35,338 nt of DNA from Paulinella micropora (lineage: Eukaryota > Cercozoa > Imbricatea > Euglyphida), in contig BJOX01000214.1 in the NCBI GenBank assembly GCA_009731375.1, positions 27,667 through 63,004 of the forward strand. Direction: 5' to 3'. The notes under the pieces were generated by a model. The model had not been told where the DNA came from. It saw nothing but the letters and a program-made list of their open reading frames with translations, and did not search any database. Shown here in pieces: positions 20,548-30,214 of this stretch; position 1 is the first letter of the stretch; every line of letters begins with the position of its first letter. Both the position numbers and the translations under genes were made by a program.

Positions 20548-21081
20548 TTACTTTCTTATTTTATCAAACATCTCTTTTTGCTGACAATTTAAATGTTTTT
20601 GTTTATTGCCCAGTATTGCTTTGATACTTTCTAACTTTCTTACTTTCTTTTTCATAATATTGTTTATGATATTGCTTGTGGTATTGTTTTTGATATTTAA
20701 TTTGTTTCCTTTCGTTATCATTTTTAAAACTTCGTTCCTCAAATTTATGTCATTCTCTTTTTCCATCAGTAATATTAGCACCCATAGCATTATTTAAATT
20801 TAATGTATGTTTCAATTAATCTATATATTTCTGTTCAACCGCCCTTTGTTTATTAATGTTATAATTTTTAATTACTTCCTCGTGAATTAAAACACATTTA
20901 AAATTTTGAAGTCCTTTACTGTTTATATGATTGTATAACTTTCTATTAATTCATTTCTTGCAGAATAATTTATGATGACTGAAACTGCTTGATAATCTTT
21001 TTTGAGTTGTGCTTCCGATGTAATATTCCTTGTCGGTTTGGTTTTCAGCATTAAAGATTTGTAAATTTTCAATATTGTCAT
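20548..21081 (-). pseudogene. GIY-YIG endonuclease, frameshifted
   Basis: The likely start is ATG 21079-21081, giving 'MTILKIYK' (the GIY-like strand). One frame change later come 'KEYYIGSTTQKRLSSSFSHH' (the YIG strand and the helix that normally carries the catalytic Arg; here the position after SS reads Ser). Further frames give 'NELIESYTII', 'FKCVLIHEEVIKNYNINKQR' and 'VEQKYID', which fit the usual core ending with the metal-binding Glu ('R..EQ.YID'). A Lys/Asn-rich tail runs to 20548. At least three frame changes and a stop near 20908 disable it. GIY-YIG nucleases are common in polinton-like viruses, where roles in replication or homing are suggested. Confidence 0.75.
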
Positions 21082-21133
21082 TTCTCTGTATATATAATAC
21101 AAATATATAATTTCCTTTAAAATAATTAATTTT

Positions 21134-21182
21134 TACGATGTTTGAAAACGACAAGCGTAGCTGTCTGCTTTCAAATATCAAT
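21134..21182 (+). promoter_or_regulatory. Third stem-loop of the same architecture near the right edge
   Basis: It begins 'acgatgttt' and ends 'aaatatcaat' like the two duplicated stem-loops, but the arms differ ('tttgaaa' with 'tttcaaa') and the inner part ('gacaagcgtagctgtc') is another hairpin. No viral gene follows on the + strand. It may be what is left of a leader whose gene was lost at the right border, or a terminal structure of the element. Confidence 0.5.
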
Positions 21183-21190
21183 AGATAGCT

Positions 21191-21373
21191 TTTTTTCTTT
21201 CTTTTGTATGTCTTTATTTTTATAAATAGGTAGCCTTAAACTAAATAAATGCTCTTAGTGTGTTTTCTCTAGAGAATCTGCGCTGAAAAATTGTGCTGAA
21301 GTGCGACCCTATAGTACTCCTGCTGTGCGCAGGTAATGCACCAGCAAACTTTCAAATGATCTTTTGACTCTCT
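21191..21373. other. Right virus/host transition
   Basis: Viral coding ends near 21.18 kb, and by about 21.25 kb the sequence has the mixed host-like composition. No target-site duplication or terminal inverted repeat was found to fix the junction. Confidence 0.4.
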
Positions 21374-21380
21374 ATGACTG

Positions 21381-21416
<36 letters not shown>

Positions 21417-21603
21417 CTGACTCTCTCTCTCGCTCTCTCTCTCTCTCTCGCTCTCTCTCGCTCTCTCTCTCTCACATACGTATACATACATACGAGTATA
21501 CATACATACACATACATACATACGTATACATACATACACATACATACATACATATATACATACATACGTATGTATGTATGTATGTATGTATGTGTGTGTA
21601 TGG

Positions 21604-21636
<33 letters not shown>

Positions 21637-21676
21637 TGTATGTATGTATGTATGTATGTATGTATGTATGTACATG
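21374..21676. repeat. (CT)n then palindromic (CATA)n/(TATG)n microsatellite
   Basis: CT repeats to about 21472, then CATA-type repeats that change to TATG-type repeats around 21565 ('catacatacgtatgtatg'). The two halves can pair over about 90 bases each. Long frames of alternating Tyr, Val/His/Ile and Cys/Thr here are artefacts. Confidence 0.95.
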
Positions 21677-22017
21677 TACGCAAAAGCCAACGCAGTTGGG
21701 CAAAATGGCATTCAGACCAATTTATGGGTCAATTGCCGATTCTCCACGGCGGATGGATTTACCCTTTTATTGTCAAGTGGCACCTGCCGTGTGTATTAGA
21801 AAAAATAACAGACCCCTTAAAATTCTGGGGGCTGGGGGCGAGATAAGGCCTTTTCAGCTGCACGCCATCAAAAACACCATAAGTGGATAGCAAGAGCCGT
21901 CTTTGAAGTGAATGGAAGAATGTCAAAGAGAGTGAATCGGAAGAACGGTACGCTGCATGAAAATAGGTTTAGTTTTTGTGTTTGTAAGTCTGTCACCCAT
22001 TCGTGCGTTCCTCCTAG
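21677..22017. other. No gene recognised (host intergenic or intronic)
   Basis: Unremarkable sequence leading to the acceptor 'ctcctag' of the first exon of host gene 2. If that gene starts left of the virus, this is intron. Confidence 0.4.
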
Positions 22018-22835
22018 ATCGCCTGGAGAAGCTTCGAGCGAAGCTGAAAAAGCGTCATGCTTCTTTGGCCGACGACTTTGAGTGAGTACCCAACCAAAGC
22101 CTAATCAAGAGTGAGTATAGAGCATCGAACAAGATTTTCCTGTGTGTTCCCTGCTTTCTGTCAGTTATCTGCTGTACTACGTGATCTTTCTCAAGGATGA
22201 GAAACAGCAGCCCCTCATCTTTCAAGCAGAAAAAGTTGGGGTAGGACAGACTGAGTACTAGACTGCGTCAGAGGGAAAGTTGACACGTGTTTGATATGTA
22301 TCAGCTTTCCATGACAAACAATCAAGAGAGAGCCATCATGGAAGGAGTCACTGCAAGAGCTTACTCCGTGAAAGAGGTTTTCCTAGCGCTGCATAGAAGA
22401 TCCCATAGACTTTTTTTATGACACTGCTTATCACTTACGTCAGGCTAATGATCTGCTGGTTCGAGACACTGTCCAGATTCATGCTGCTCGTTGGATCCCA
22501 GTCAATCATGGTCGAGAAAGTCCTCGCTTTCGTGTATAATGTGACGTTTTCATTTATAGCGGCCATACAATCGGTTGGGCACATGAGCGTGGTAGACATA
22601 GACTTTGCCGTCTGGCCACGAGCAGACCTCTACAGCATTGAGGTAGTTTGGAAACACGTGAGCTAGTTCCGATACCGTGGCTTCCACAGGTGCTTTGTTT
22701 TACACGCTGGAAGACGATCGGTTCAGCTCCCTACGAACTAGTCAACCTGCACTTCAGCATGAGCCATGATCGCGAGCTCACGAAAAGCATCATTCCATAC
22801 TTGGTTAAATGTATTAAGGGCAAACACGAAAAAAA
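22018..22835 (+). CDS. Host gene 2, six consecutive exons, unknown product
   Basis: Exons 22018-22081, 22165-22240, 22305-22376, 22444-22519, 22560-22642 and 22690-22835 have AG acceptors and GT donors and join with one open frame through five introns of about 40-85 bases. The product starts with a charged helix ('RLEKLRAKLKKRHASLADDF') and continues with 'YLLYYVIFLKDEKQQPLIF', 'GVTARAYSVKEANDLLVRD', 'HMSVVDIDFAVWPRADLY' and 'NLHFSMSHDRELTKSIIPYL'. I do not recognise the family. The phase continuity is good evidence that it is real. Upstream exons may lie left of the virus near 9.4-10.3 kb, and downstream ones near 29.7 and 31.5 kb, but those links are unproven. Confidence 0.65.
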
Positions 22836-23160
22836 GTACGTTTACTGTGCTTGTGGTATGCTTCACTTCGATATGTTTTTGTCAGGGGTGGCATTCTATT
22901 CAACACTGCACAGGTTTATCCATGCAAACACTGTTATCATATGTTTTTGATATCTAAAACTTACTGGCATGCCATGGAGTTCTATTTTAACATTAATTTT
23001 CATTGTATACACCAACACATGTGCTCATCATCGTCATCGTCATCATCGCTCTCACCGTCGCCATCATTTCACCATGACAAGTATCCACAGTCATCCTCCT
23101 CGTAATTTCATAATTCTTATTTTCATTTATTTATTTATTTGCTTGCTTGCTTTTTTATTG
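22836..23160. other. Non-coding stretch after host gene 2 exons
   Basis: Contains a short (CAT/CGT)n run at about 23025-23080 and AT-rich sequence. No exon recognised. Confidence 0.4.
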
Positions 23161-25130
23161 TGTTATTATTATCCTGAAAGGTATTGGGAATAGGGGGTGG
23201 GGGTTTTGGGGGAGGGGGACATTGGAAATTGTGTGCCACCCACCCAACCCGCATTTTCGCACCCCTGTCCCTATAAATCATGGTTTGTGGGAACCAGGAG
23301 GAGCTTTAGGGGAGTGTCCTGAATGTCAAAATTCCTCTTTTTCACCCCATTTCTGCATCCCGTCCCCATAAATCACGGGTTGTCGGAACCAGGAGGAGTT
23401 GGGAGCTCATATTGACAGGGTAGCTAGCCCCAGACTCGATGTTGATGCTGGCATAGTTTTTTTTGGAATTCACGCAAATATATGCGGTAGGGGAGTGTCC
23501 TGAATGAGAAAATTCCATTTTTTTCACCCCATTTCTTCACCCTGTCGGAATAAATCATGGTTTGTGGGACCAGGAGGAGTTGGGAGCTCGTATTTGCAGG
23601 GTGGCTAGCACCAGACTTGATGTTGATGCTGATATAATTTTTTGGAATTCACGCAAATATTTGCGTTAGGGGAGTGTCCTGAATGCCAAATTTCCTTATT
23701 TTTTTGGGAGTACTTGTCCGTACCTCTGACTATGGAACGTACCCTGTCGACGAGGAAGGGGGGATCCGGGGGGACCTCTCCCCGGGAACCACGGCCCTGC
23801 AATTGTACGTACCCCGCGCGGATTAGCCGGCACCAAAATGAATGGCTGAGAATGCTCCAAAGGCTCTAATAGTTGTGGCAGAAGGGTTTATGCCGTTTAC
23901 CTGCGGCAAGTGAACGTACCCTGTCGACTGTGGGAAAAAGGGGGGGGTCCGGGGTGCCCTCCCCTCGAGAACCCAAGCCCTGTAATTGTACGTACCCGAA
24001 GCGAATCAGCCTGCACCAAAATGAATGGCTGAGAATGCTCCAAGGCTCCCAAAGTTGTGCCAGAAGGGTTGAAAGGCTGATTTTTTTGTTTTCACAACCT
24101 CGGGACGCGCTCTAGGTAGTGAACCACTTGAAATAGAGATATACGAATATTCTGGCAAAGTAGTGACAAAATGAATGGCTGAGAATGCTCCAAGGCTCTA
24201 AGAGTGCCAGAGGAGAGGCTGATTCTAAATGTTTTAGCGAGCTTGTCAGGAGCTCTTTTTTAGGGATATAGTTGAAGATATGAAATTCGAATGTAATGAC
24301 AAAGTAGTGCCAAAATGAATGGCTGAGATCGCTCCAAGGCTGTAAAAGTTGTGCATGTGAGAATGAGAGGAAAAGCGACGATGGGAAGATGGATGGGGAG
24401 CAGGGGGGGTGGGGGGGGGGGGGGGGGGGGGGCTTTGCGCACCGCAAACCATCCTTTCACGTGTTGGCGCAACTTTGGGAGCCTTGGAGCATTCTCAGCC
24501 ATTCAATTTGGCGCAGGCAAATTCGCTTCGGGTACGTACAATTACAGGGCTGGGGTTCCTGGGGTGAGGGCCCCACGGACACTCCCTTTCCACAGTCGAC
24601 ATGGTACATTCAAATTGCAGAAGGTAACCGGCATAAACCCTTCTGGCACAACTCTTAGAGCCTTGGAGCATTCTCAGCCATTCATTTTGGTGCCGGCTAA
24701 TTCGCGTGGGGTACGTACAATTACAGGGCTGGGGTTCCTGGGAGGAGGGCCCCGGACCGCCATTTGCCACAGTCGATAGGGTACGTTCAATGCCGGAGGT
24801 AACCGACATAAACCCTTCCGGCACAACTCTTAGAGCCTTGGAGCATTCTCAGCTATTCATTTTGGTTCCGGCTGATTTGCGTGTGGTACGTACAATTGCA
24901 GGGCTGGGGTTCCCCGGGGGAGGGCCCCCGCTTCCCCGTCGACAGATACGTTCAATTGCCAGAGGTACAAGCAACTCCTCCTGGTTCCCACAATGATTTA
25001 TTCCGCCAGGGGTGCGGAAATGCGGGGTGGGTGTGTGGGGGGGGGGGGGGGGGGGGGCAAAATTTCCATTTTCCCCCTTCTTCCAACACCTTTCAGGGAT
25101 AATAACTAGGGGCTGTGCCAACACCTGACA
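23161..25130. mobile_element. Inverted pair of satellite-bearing DNA transposon copies
   Basis: From about 23270 to 23720 there are three copies of a monomer of about 185 bp ('ggaggagttgggagctcata' core). From about 23690 to 24060 come copies of a second monomer ('aaaatgaatggctgagaatg'). After a G-rich centre near 24400-24430 the second monomer runs in reverse orientation at about 24475-24990 with period 175-179. End-like sequences 'gcgcaccgcaaaccatcctt' (about 24437) and 'ggggctgtgccaacacctg' (about 25109) match the terminal inverted repeats of 26630-28813. No transposase frame is present, so it is non-autonomous. Confidence 0.65.
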
Positions 25131-25154
25131 GGATAAGTGTGAAAATCCAATAAT

Positions 25155-25424
25155 AATAATAATAATAATTATAGTGCTTCTCTGTCAATGGCTGATGCAT
25201 TTCTGCACATGCGCCTCCATCGTCTCACCCGTGAGGGGAGTACGAAGAATTGACGGCTCTAATGACACCCCCGCAAGGGCAGTTCCAACACTTCCAGACG
25301 GACCGGTATGTTCAATGAAAATACTGGTGGCACCGACTGGAATCGAACTGGCGACAGGGCCCAGATGGTAGAACTTGACCACTGGGCTATCACGGTGTAC
25401 AATAATAATAATAATAATAATAAT

Positions 25425-25473
<49 letters not shown>

Positions 25474-25724
25474 GTGCTTCTCTGTCAATGGCTGATGCAT
25501 TTCTGCACATGCGCCTCCATCGTCTCACCCGTAAGGGGAGTACGAAGAATTGACGGCTCTAATGACACCCCCGCAAGGGCAGTTCCAACACTTCCAGACG
25601 GACCGGTATGTTCAATGAAAATACTGGTGGCACCGACTGGAATCGAACTGGCGACAGGGCCCAGATGGTAGAACTTGACCACTGGGCTATCACGGTGTAC
25701 AATAATAATAATAATAATAATAAT

Positions 25725-25773
<49 letters not shown>

Positions 25774-26024
25774 GTGCTTCTCTGTCAATGGCTGATGCAT
25801 TTCTGCACATGCGCCTCCATCGTCTCACCCGTAAGGGGAGTACGAAGAATTGACGGCTCTAATGACACCCCCGCAAGGGCAGTTCCAACACTTCCAGACG
25901 GACCGGTATGTTCAATGAAAATACTGGTGGCACCGACTGGAATCGAACTGGCGACAGGGCCCAGATGGTAGAACTTGACCACTGGGCTATCACGGTGTAC
26001 AATAATAATAATAATAATAATAAT

Positions 26025-26073
<49 letters not shown>

Positions 26074-26155
26074 GTGCTTCTCTGTCAATGGCTGATGCAT
26101 TTCTGCACATGCGCCTCCATCGTCTCACCCGTAAGGGGAGTACGAAGAATTGACG
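25155..26155 (-). mobile_element. Tandem array of a tRNA-derived SINE, exact 300-bp period
   Basis: Units start at about 25174, 25474, 25774 and 26074 and appear identical apart from one base in the first. Each contains the SINE body, the tRNA-like head reversed ('tggaatcgaactggcgacag' carries the B box) and an (AAT)n tract with the same 'aatattaat' interruption. The fourth unit is cut by a 10-N gap (26156-26165). Identity that includes the microsatellite points to very recent tandem duplication or an assembly artefact. Confidence 0.9.
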
Positions 26156-26165
26156 NNNNNNNNNN

Positions 26166-26629
26166 CACCGGTGGAGCTCCTGAGGGCAAGACCGCACTAA
26201 CCCGAGGTTACTCCGTTCCAGTAACCTCCTGCAAATCGTCGCCGAATGTGCAAGTGCATACACCAAGCATATCGGGCTAGAACTGCCTCAAAACCCCATC
26301 CATAACAATTGGCAGACAAGCTGGGTCCTGGGCTACCAACCGATGAAAAAAACCTAGTCACATGGTTCAATAGTGCTTGCTTACCAGAGTTTCAGGCCAA
26401 GGGCCTTACGGCGTTAAACTGTGATGCCAAGCCATAACCATTTGGTGGTATGCTGGGGAAGAGGATGTTGATGCCTCATAAAATATGTTTAACTCCGCCA
26501 TGCTGGGGGTTACCCTCAAAAAGATCACAATCAACACTCCAAGAGAAGATAGTGTTTCTCTAAGGCGTACTGATGCAGCTGGATGGCACGATCCCTGTCC
26601 GGACATAAGCCTCCAATACCCTAGTTCGA
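26166..26629. other. Unannotated stretch after the SINE array
   Basis: About 460 bases without exon, repeat or motif that I can defend, between a scaffold gap and the left end of the transposon. Confidence 0.4.
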
Positions 26630-28813
26630 GGGGCTGCGCCAACACCTGAAAGGATGGTTTGCGGTGCGCTTCGCGCACCCTCTCCCCCTCCTCTTCCCAA
26701 GGTCGCTTTTCCTCTCATTCTCACATACACAACTTTTACAGTCTTGGAGCAATCTCAGCCATTCATTTTGGCACTACTTTGTCATTACATTCGCTCCTTT
26801 CCACAGTCGACAGGGTACGTTCTATTGCCGGAGGTATGTGGCAGAAACCCTTCTGGCACAATTCTTAGAGCCTTGGAGCATTCTCAGCCAGGATTATTAT
26901 TGGCACCGCGATAGCCCAGTAGTCAAGTTCAAAACCATCTGGGACCTATCGCCAGTTCGATTCCCGTCGGTGCCAGTATTTTCAAAATATGTTGTCTTTG
27001 AAAGTATTGGTCTGTCTGGAAGGCTTGGAGCTGCCCTGCGGGGTTGTCAGTAGAGCTATCGGTCAAATCTTCGTACCCCCTCGCGGGTGAGACGATGGAG
27101 GCACATGTGCAGATTTGCATCCGCCAGGGAACCAGCCCGGCAATTGTACGTACCCCACGCGAATTAGCCGGCACCAAAATGAATGGCTGAGAATGCTCCA
27201 AGGCTCTAAGAGTTGTGTCAGAGTGGTTCATGCCGGTTACCTCCCGCAATTGAATGCCCTCCCTGTCGATCGACTGTGGAAATTTGGGGGATCCGGGGGC
27301 CCTCTCCCCGGGAACCCAGCCCCGCAATTGTACGTACCCGAAACGAATTAGCCGGCACCAAAATGAATTGCTGAGAATGCTCCAAGGCTCTAAAAGTTGT
27401 GGCAGAAGGGTTGAGAGGCTGATTTTTCGGTTTTCACAACCTCGAGACGCGCTTTAGGTATGTGAACAGCTTGAAATTAGAGAATTACGAAGATTTTGGC
27501 AAAGTAGTTCCAAAATGAATGGCTGAGAATGCTCCAAGGCTCGAAGAGTTGTGCCAGAGGGGTTTAGAGGCGGATTCGTTGTGTTGTCGCATGCTTGATA
27601 CGAGCTCTATTTTATGGATCTAGTTGAATTATGAAATTCGAATGTAGTGACAAATTAGTGCCAAAATGTATGGCTGTGATTGCTCCAAGGCTGTAAAAGT
27701 TGTGCACGTGAGAATGAGAGGAAAAGCGACCTTGCGAAGAGGAGAGATAGAGATAGAGAGAGAGAGGGGGGGGGGTCCACCCCAGCATTTCCGCACCCCT
27801 GTCGGAATAAATCATGGTTTGTGGGAACGAGGAGGAGTTGGGAGCTCATATTTGCAGGGTGGCTAGCCCCAGACTCGATGTTGATGCTCATATGTTTTTT
27901 TTGGAATTCACGCAAACATTTGCGTTAGGGGAGTGTCCTAAATGCCAAAATTCCTTTTTTTTTTCGCACCCCTGTCGGAATAAATCATGGTTTGTGTGAA
28001 CCAGAAGGAGTTGGGAGCTCATATTGACAGGGTAGCTAGCCCCAGACTCGATGTTGATGCTGATATATTTTCTTTGGAATTCACGCAAATATTTGCGTTA
28101 GAGGAGTGTCCTCAATGCGAAAATTCCTTGTTTTTTTAGCCCATTTTCTGCACCCTCGTCGGAATAAATCATGGTTTGTGTGAACCAAGAGGAGTTGGGA
28201 GCTCATATTGACAGGGTGGCTAGCCCCAGACTTGATCTTGATGCTGATATAATTTTTTTTTAATTCACGAAAATATTTGCGTTAGGGAGTGTCCTGAATG
28301 CCAATTTCCTTTTTTTTTATTAGCCTATTTTGTGCTCTCCCATGGGAATAAATCACGTTTTGTGGGAACCAGGAGGAGTTGGGAGCTCATATTGGCAGGG
28401 TGGTCAGCAGCAGACTCGATATTGATGCTGGTATAATTTTTTTGGAATTCACGCAAATATTTGCGTTAGGGGAGTGTCCTGCATGCCAAATTTCCTTGTT
28501 TTTTAGCAGTACTTGCCGGTGCCTCCGGCAATTGAACGTACCCTGTCGACGGGGCAGGGGGAGGTCCGGGGCCCTCCCCCCGGGAACCCCAGCCCGGCAA
28601 TTGTACGTACCCGTTTGGGTCGCGGGTGGCACCCACACCAGAAAATTGAGGTCTTGTCCCACCAGCCGCCCTCCGGCAATTCGTACCCTGTCGACGGGGA
28701 AGGGGGGGGGGTCCGGGGGGCCCTCCCGGGAGCCCCAGCCCGAAGGGGGGGGGGGGGGGGGGGGGCTTCGTAAGCGCACCGCAAACCATCCTTTCCGGTG
28801 TTGGCGCAGCCCC
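26630..28813. mobile_element. Non-autonomous DNA transposon with terminal inverted repeats
   Basis: The left end starts 'ggggctgcgccaacacctg' and continues 'aaaggatggtttgcggtgcg'; the right end (28773-28813) is its reverse complement with one or two differences, giving inverted repeats of about 41 bp. Inside are 'aatggctgagaatgctccaa' monomers in both orientations and, at 27780-28510, four to five satellite monomers of about 180 bp. 'tagtt' occurs beside both ends and may be a target-site duplication. There is no transposase. A SINE interrupts it at 26902-27122. Confidence 0.75.
26902..27122 (+). mobile_element. SINE inserted in the transposon
   Basis: The tRNA-like head at 26902-26974 ('ggcaccgcgatagcccag' A box, 'agttcgattccc' B box) is followed by a diverged body that ends without an ATT tail. 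The transposon monomer breaks at 'ttctcagcca' on the left and non-SINE sequence resumes at about 27123. The SINE therefore came after the transposon here. It is more diverged than the 25-26 kb array. Confidence 0.75.
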
Positions 28814-28875
28814 TAGTTATTATTATTACTATTATTATTATTATTATTATCATTATTATTATTGTTATTGTTATT
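28810..28875. repeat. (ATT)n microsatellite between transposon and SINE
   Basis: ATT repeats with small interruptions lie directly after the right transposon end and before the next SINE head. Confidence 0.9.
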
Positions 28876-29140
28876 GGACACCGTGATAGCCCAGTGGTCA
28901 AGTTCTACCTGAGCCCTGTCGCCAGTTCGATTCCCGTCGGTGCCACCAGTATTTTCATTGAACATACCGGTCTATTTCTGGACCAGTATTTTCATTGAAC
29001 ATACCGGCCCGTCTGGAAGTGTTGGAACTGCCCTTGCGGGGGTGTCATTAGAGCTTATCGTCAATTCTTCGTACTCCCCTCACGGGTGAGACGATGGAGG
29101 CGCATGTGCAGAAATGCATCAGCCATTGACAGAGAAGCAC

Positions 29141-29205
<65 letters not shown>
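28876..29205 (+). mobile_element. tRNA-derived SINE, nearly complete
   Basis: A head at 28876-28944 shows A-box 'tagcccagtgg' and B-box 'agttcgattccc'. The body has the 'cagtattttcattgaacata' block twice, and the (ATT)n tail runs to 29205. RNA polymerase III transcription is expected from the boxes. Confidence 0.85.
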
Positions 29206-29207
29206 GT

Positions 29208-29494
29208 GGCACCGCGATAGCCCAGTGGTCAAGTTCTACCATTTGGGCCCTGTCGCCAGTTCGATTCCCGTCGGTGCCACCAGTATTTTCATTGAACATA
29301 CCGGTCTATTTCTGGACCAGTATTTTCATTGAACATACCGGTCCGTCTGGAAGTGTTGGAACTGTCCTTGCGGGGGTGTCATTAGAGCCTATCGTCAATT
29401 CTTCGTACTCCCCTCACGGGTGAGACGATGGAGGCGCATGTGCAGAAATGCATCAGCCATTGACAGAGAAGCACTATTATTATTATTATTATTA
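29208..29494 (+). mobile_element. tRNA-derived SINE, best complete copy
   Basis: The head at 29208-29278 starts 'ggcaccg' and ends 'cggtgcc', so its ends pair like a tRNA acceptor stem. A and B boxes are intact. The body at 29279-29475 is followed by an (ATT)n tail. It sits head to tail after the previous SINE, so these two resemble the tandem arrangement seen on the other strand at 25-26 kb. Confidence 0.9.
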
Positions 29495-29590
29495 ATTTTT
29501 CTATCTATCTATCTATCTATATATCTATCTATCTATCTAGATTCTATAAATCTATCTATCTATCCATCTATTATGCTTAGTTTGTTAGTT
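29495..29590. repeat. (CTAT)n microsatellite
   Basis: Interrupted CTAT repeats follow the SINE tail. Confidence 0.95.
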
Positions 29591-29675
29591 GGTTAGTGTG
29601 TTTGTTCGGTTAGTTGGTTGGTTGGTATGTTTATGTGTTTGTTTGTTTGTTTGTTTGTTGATTGCTTGCGCCCAG

Positions 29676-29760
29676 AATTTGGGTGTGTGGGTGTCTCCTC
29701 GCTACGTCAAGAATTCTTTGACCATGAGTATGACGTCGATGATGTTGTGTTTTCCTCAAG
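29676..29760 (+). CDS. Candidate single exon, acidic
   Basis: After the acceptor 'gcgcccag', one frame gives 'SLRQEFFDHEYDVDDVVFSS' up to a donor at 'caag/gtttac'. The acidic, non-repetitive content in a non-coding setting makes an exon likely. It may belong to host gene 2, but the phase does not join simply to the exon ending at 22835, so other exons or another gene must be involved. Confidence 0.4.
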
Positions 29761-29865
29761 GTTTACTAAACTCTCCTTCTTTGGAAATGCCTTGCCAGTT
29801 TGCACAACTTACAAATGCCATATGAATTTGACTTTGCTTCAAGTGCTTGCAATATGATGTTGCAC

Positions 29866-30183
29866 CTTCTTTTTCTTCTTCTTCTTCTTCTTCTTCTTCT
29901 TCTGCTGCTGCTGCTGCTTCTTCTTCTTCTTCTTCTTCTTCTTCTTCTTCTTCTTCTTCTTCTTCTTCTTCTGCTTCTGCGTCTTCTTCTGCTTCTTCTT
30001 CTGCTTCTTCTGCTTCCTCTGCTGAGTGAGAAAGAGAGAAGAAGAGAGAGAAGAAGAGAGAAGAAAGAGAAAGAGGCGAAAGAGAGAGGCGAAAGAGAGA
30101 GGAGAAAGAGAGAGAGAGAGAGAGGAGAGAGGAAAGAGAGGAGAGGGAGAAGAGAGAGAGGAGAGGAGAGAGAGGAGAGGAGA

Positions 30184-30214
<31 letters not shown>

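Larger units (their letters stand above)
10774..21190. mobile_element. Endogenous, decayed polinton-like DNA virus (PLV)
   Basis: This block is AT-rich, intron-poor and gene-dense. It carries protease, penton-like, MCP and fibre-like genes on + and two small genes, protein-primed PolB and a GIY-YIG nuclease on -. That gene set is typical of polintons and polinton-like viruses. Lesions in PolB, the nuclease, MCP and fibre show it is no longer intact. Packaging ATPase and integrase are not seen. Borders are approximate: the left lies in a gapped GA repeat, and the right lies where viral coding ends and host-type sequence starts at about 21.19 kb. No terminal inverted repeats or target-site duplication were identified. 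The segment 15132-26155 has no gap, so the right-hand link to host DNA is directly supported. Confidence 0.88.

Noticed and set aside
10774-21190. Virophage or adenovirus-like assignment
   Set aside because: The MCP and penton patterns fit PLV types better, and the polymerase is of the polinton protein-primed type. A formal phylogeny could still shift this.
25174-26153. Identical open frames of 65-98 codons repeated every 300 bp
   Set aside because: They are read-throughs of the SINE and its (AAT)n tract in several frames, not genes.
25155-26155. CRISPR-like array
   Set aside because: Units are identical over the whole 300 bp with no variable spacers, and the genome is eukaryotic.
26166-26185. 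Cloning-vector polylinker at the contig edge ('caccggtggagctcc')
   Set aside because: The resemblance is only a few restriction-site-like bases and no vector sequence follows.
29208-29278. A functional tRNA gene
   Set aside because: The acceptor-like ends pair and the A and B boxes are good, but the anticodon and D arms do not fold convincingly and the sequence continues into a SINE body with an ATT tail. It is the SINE head.
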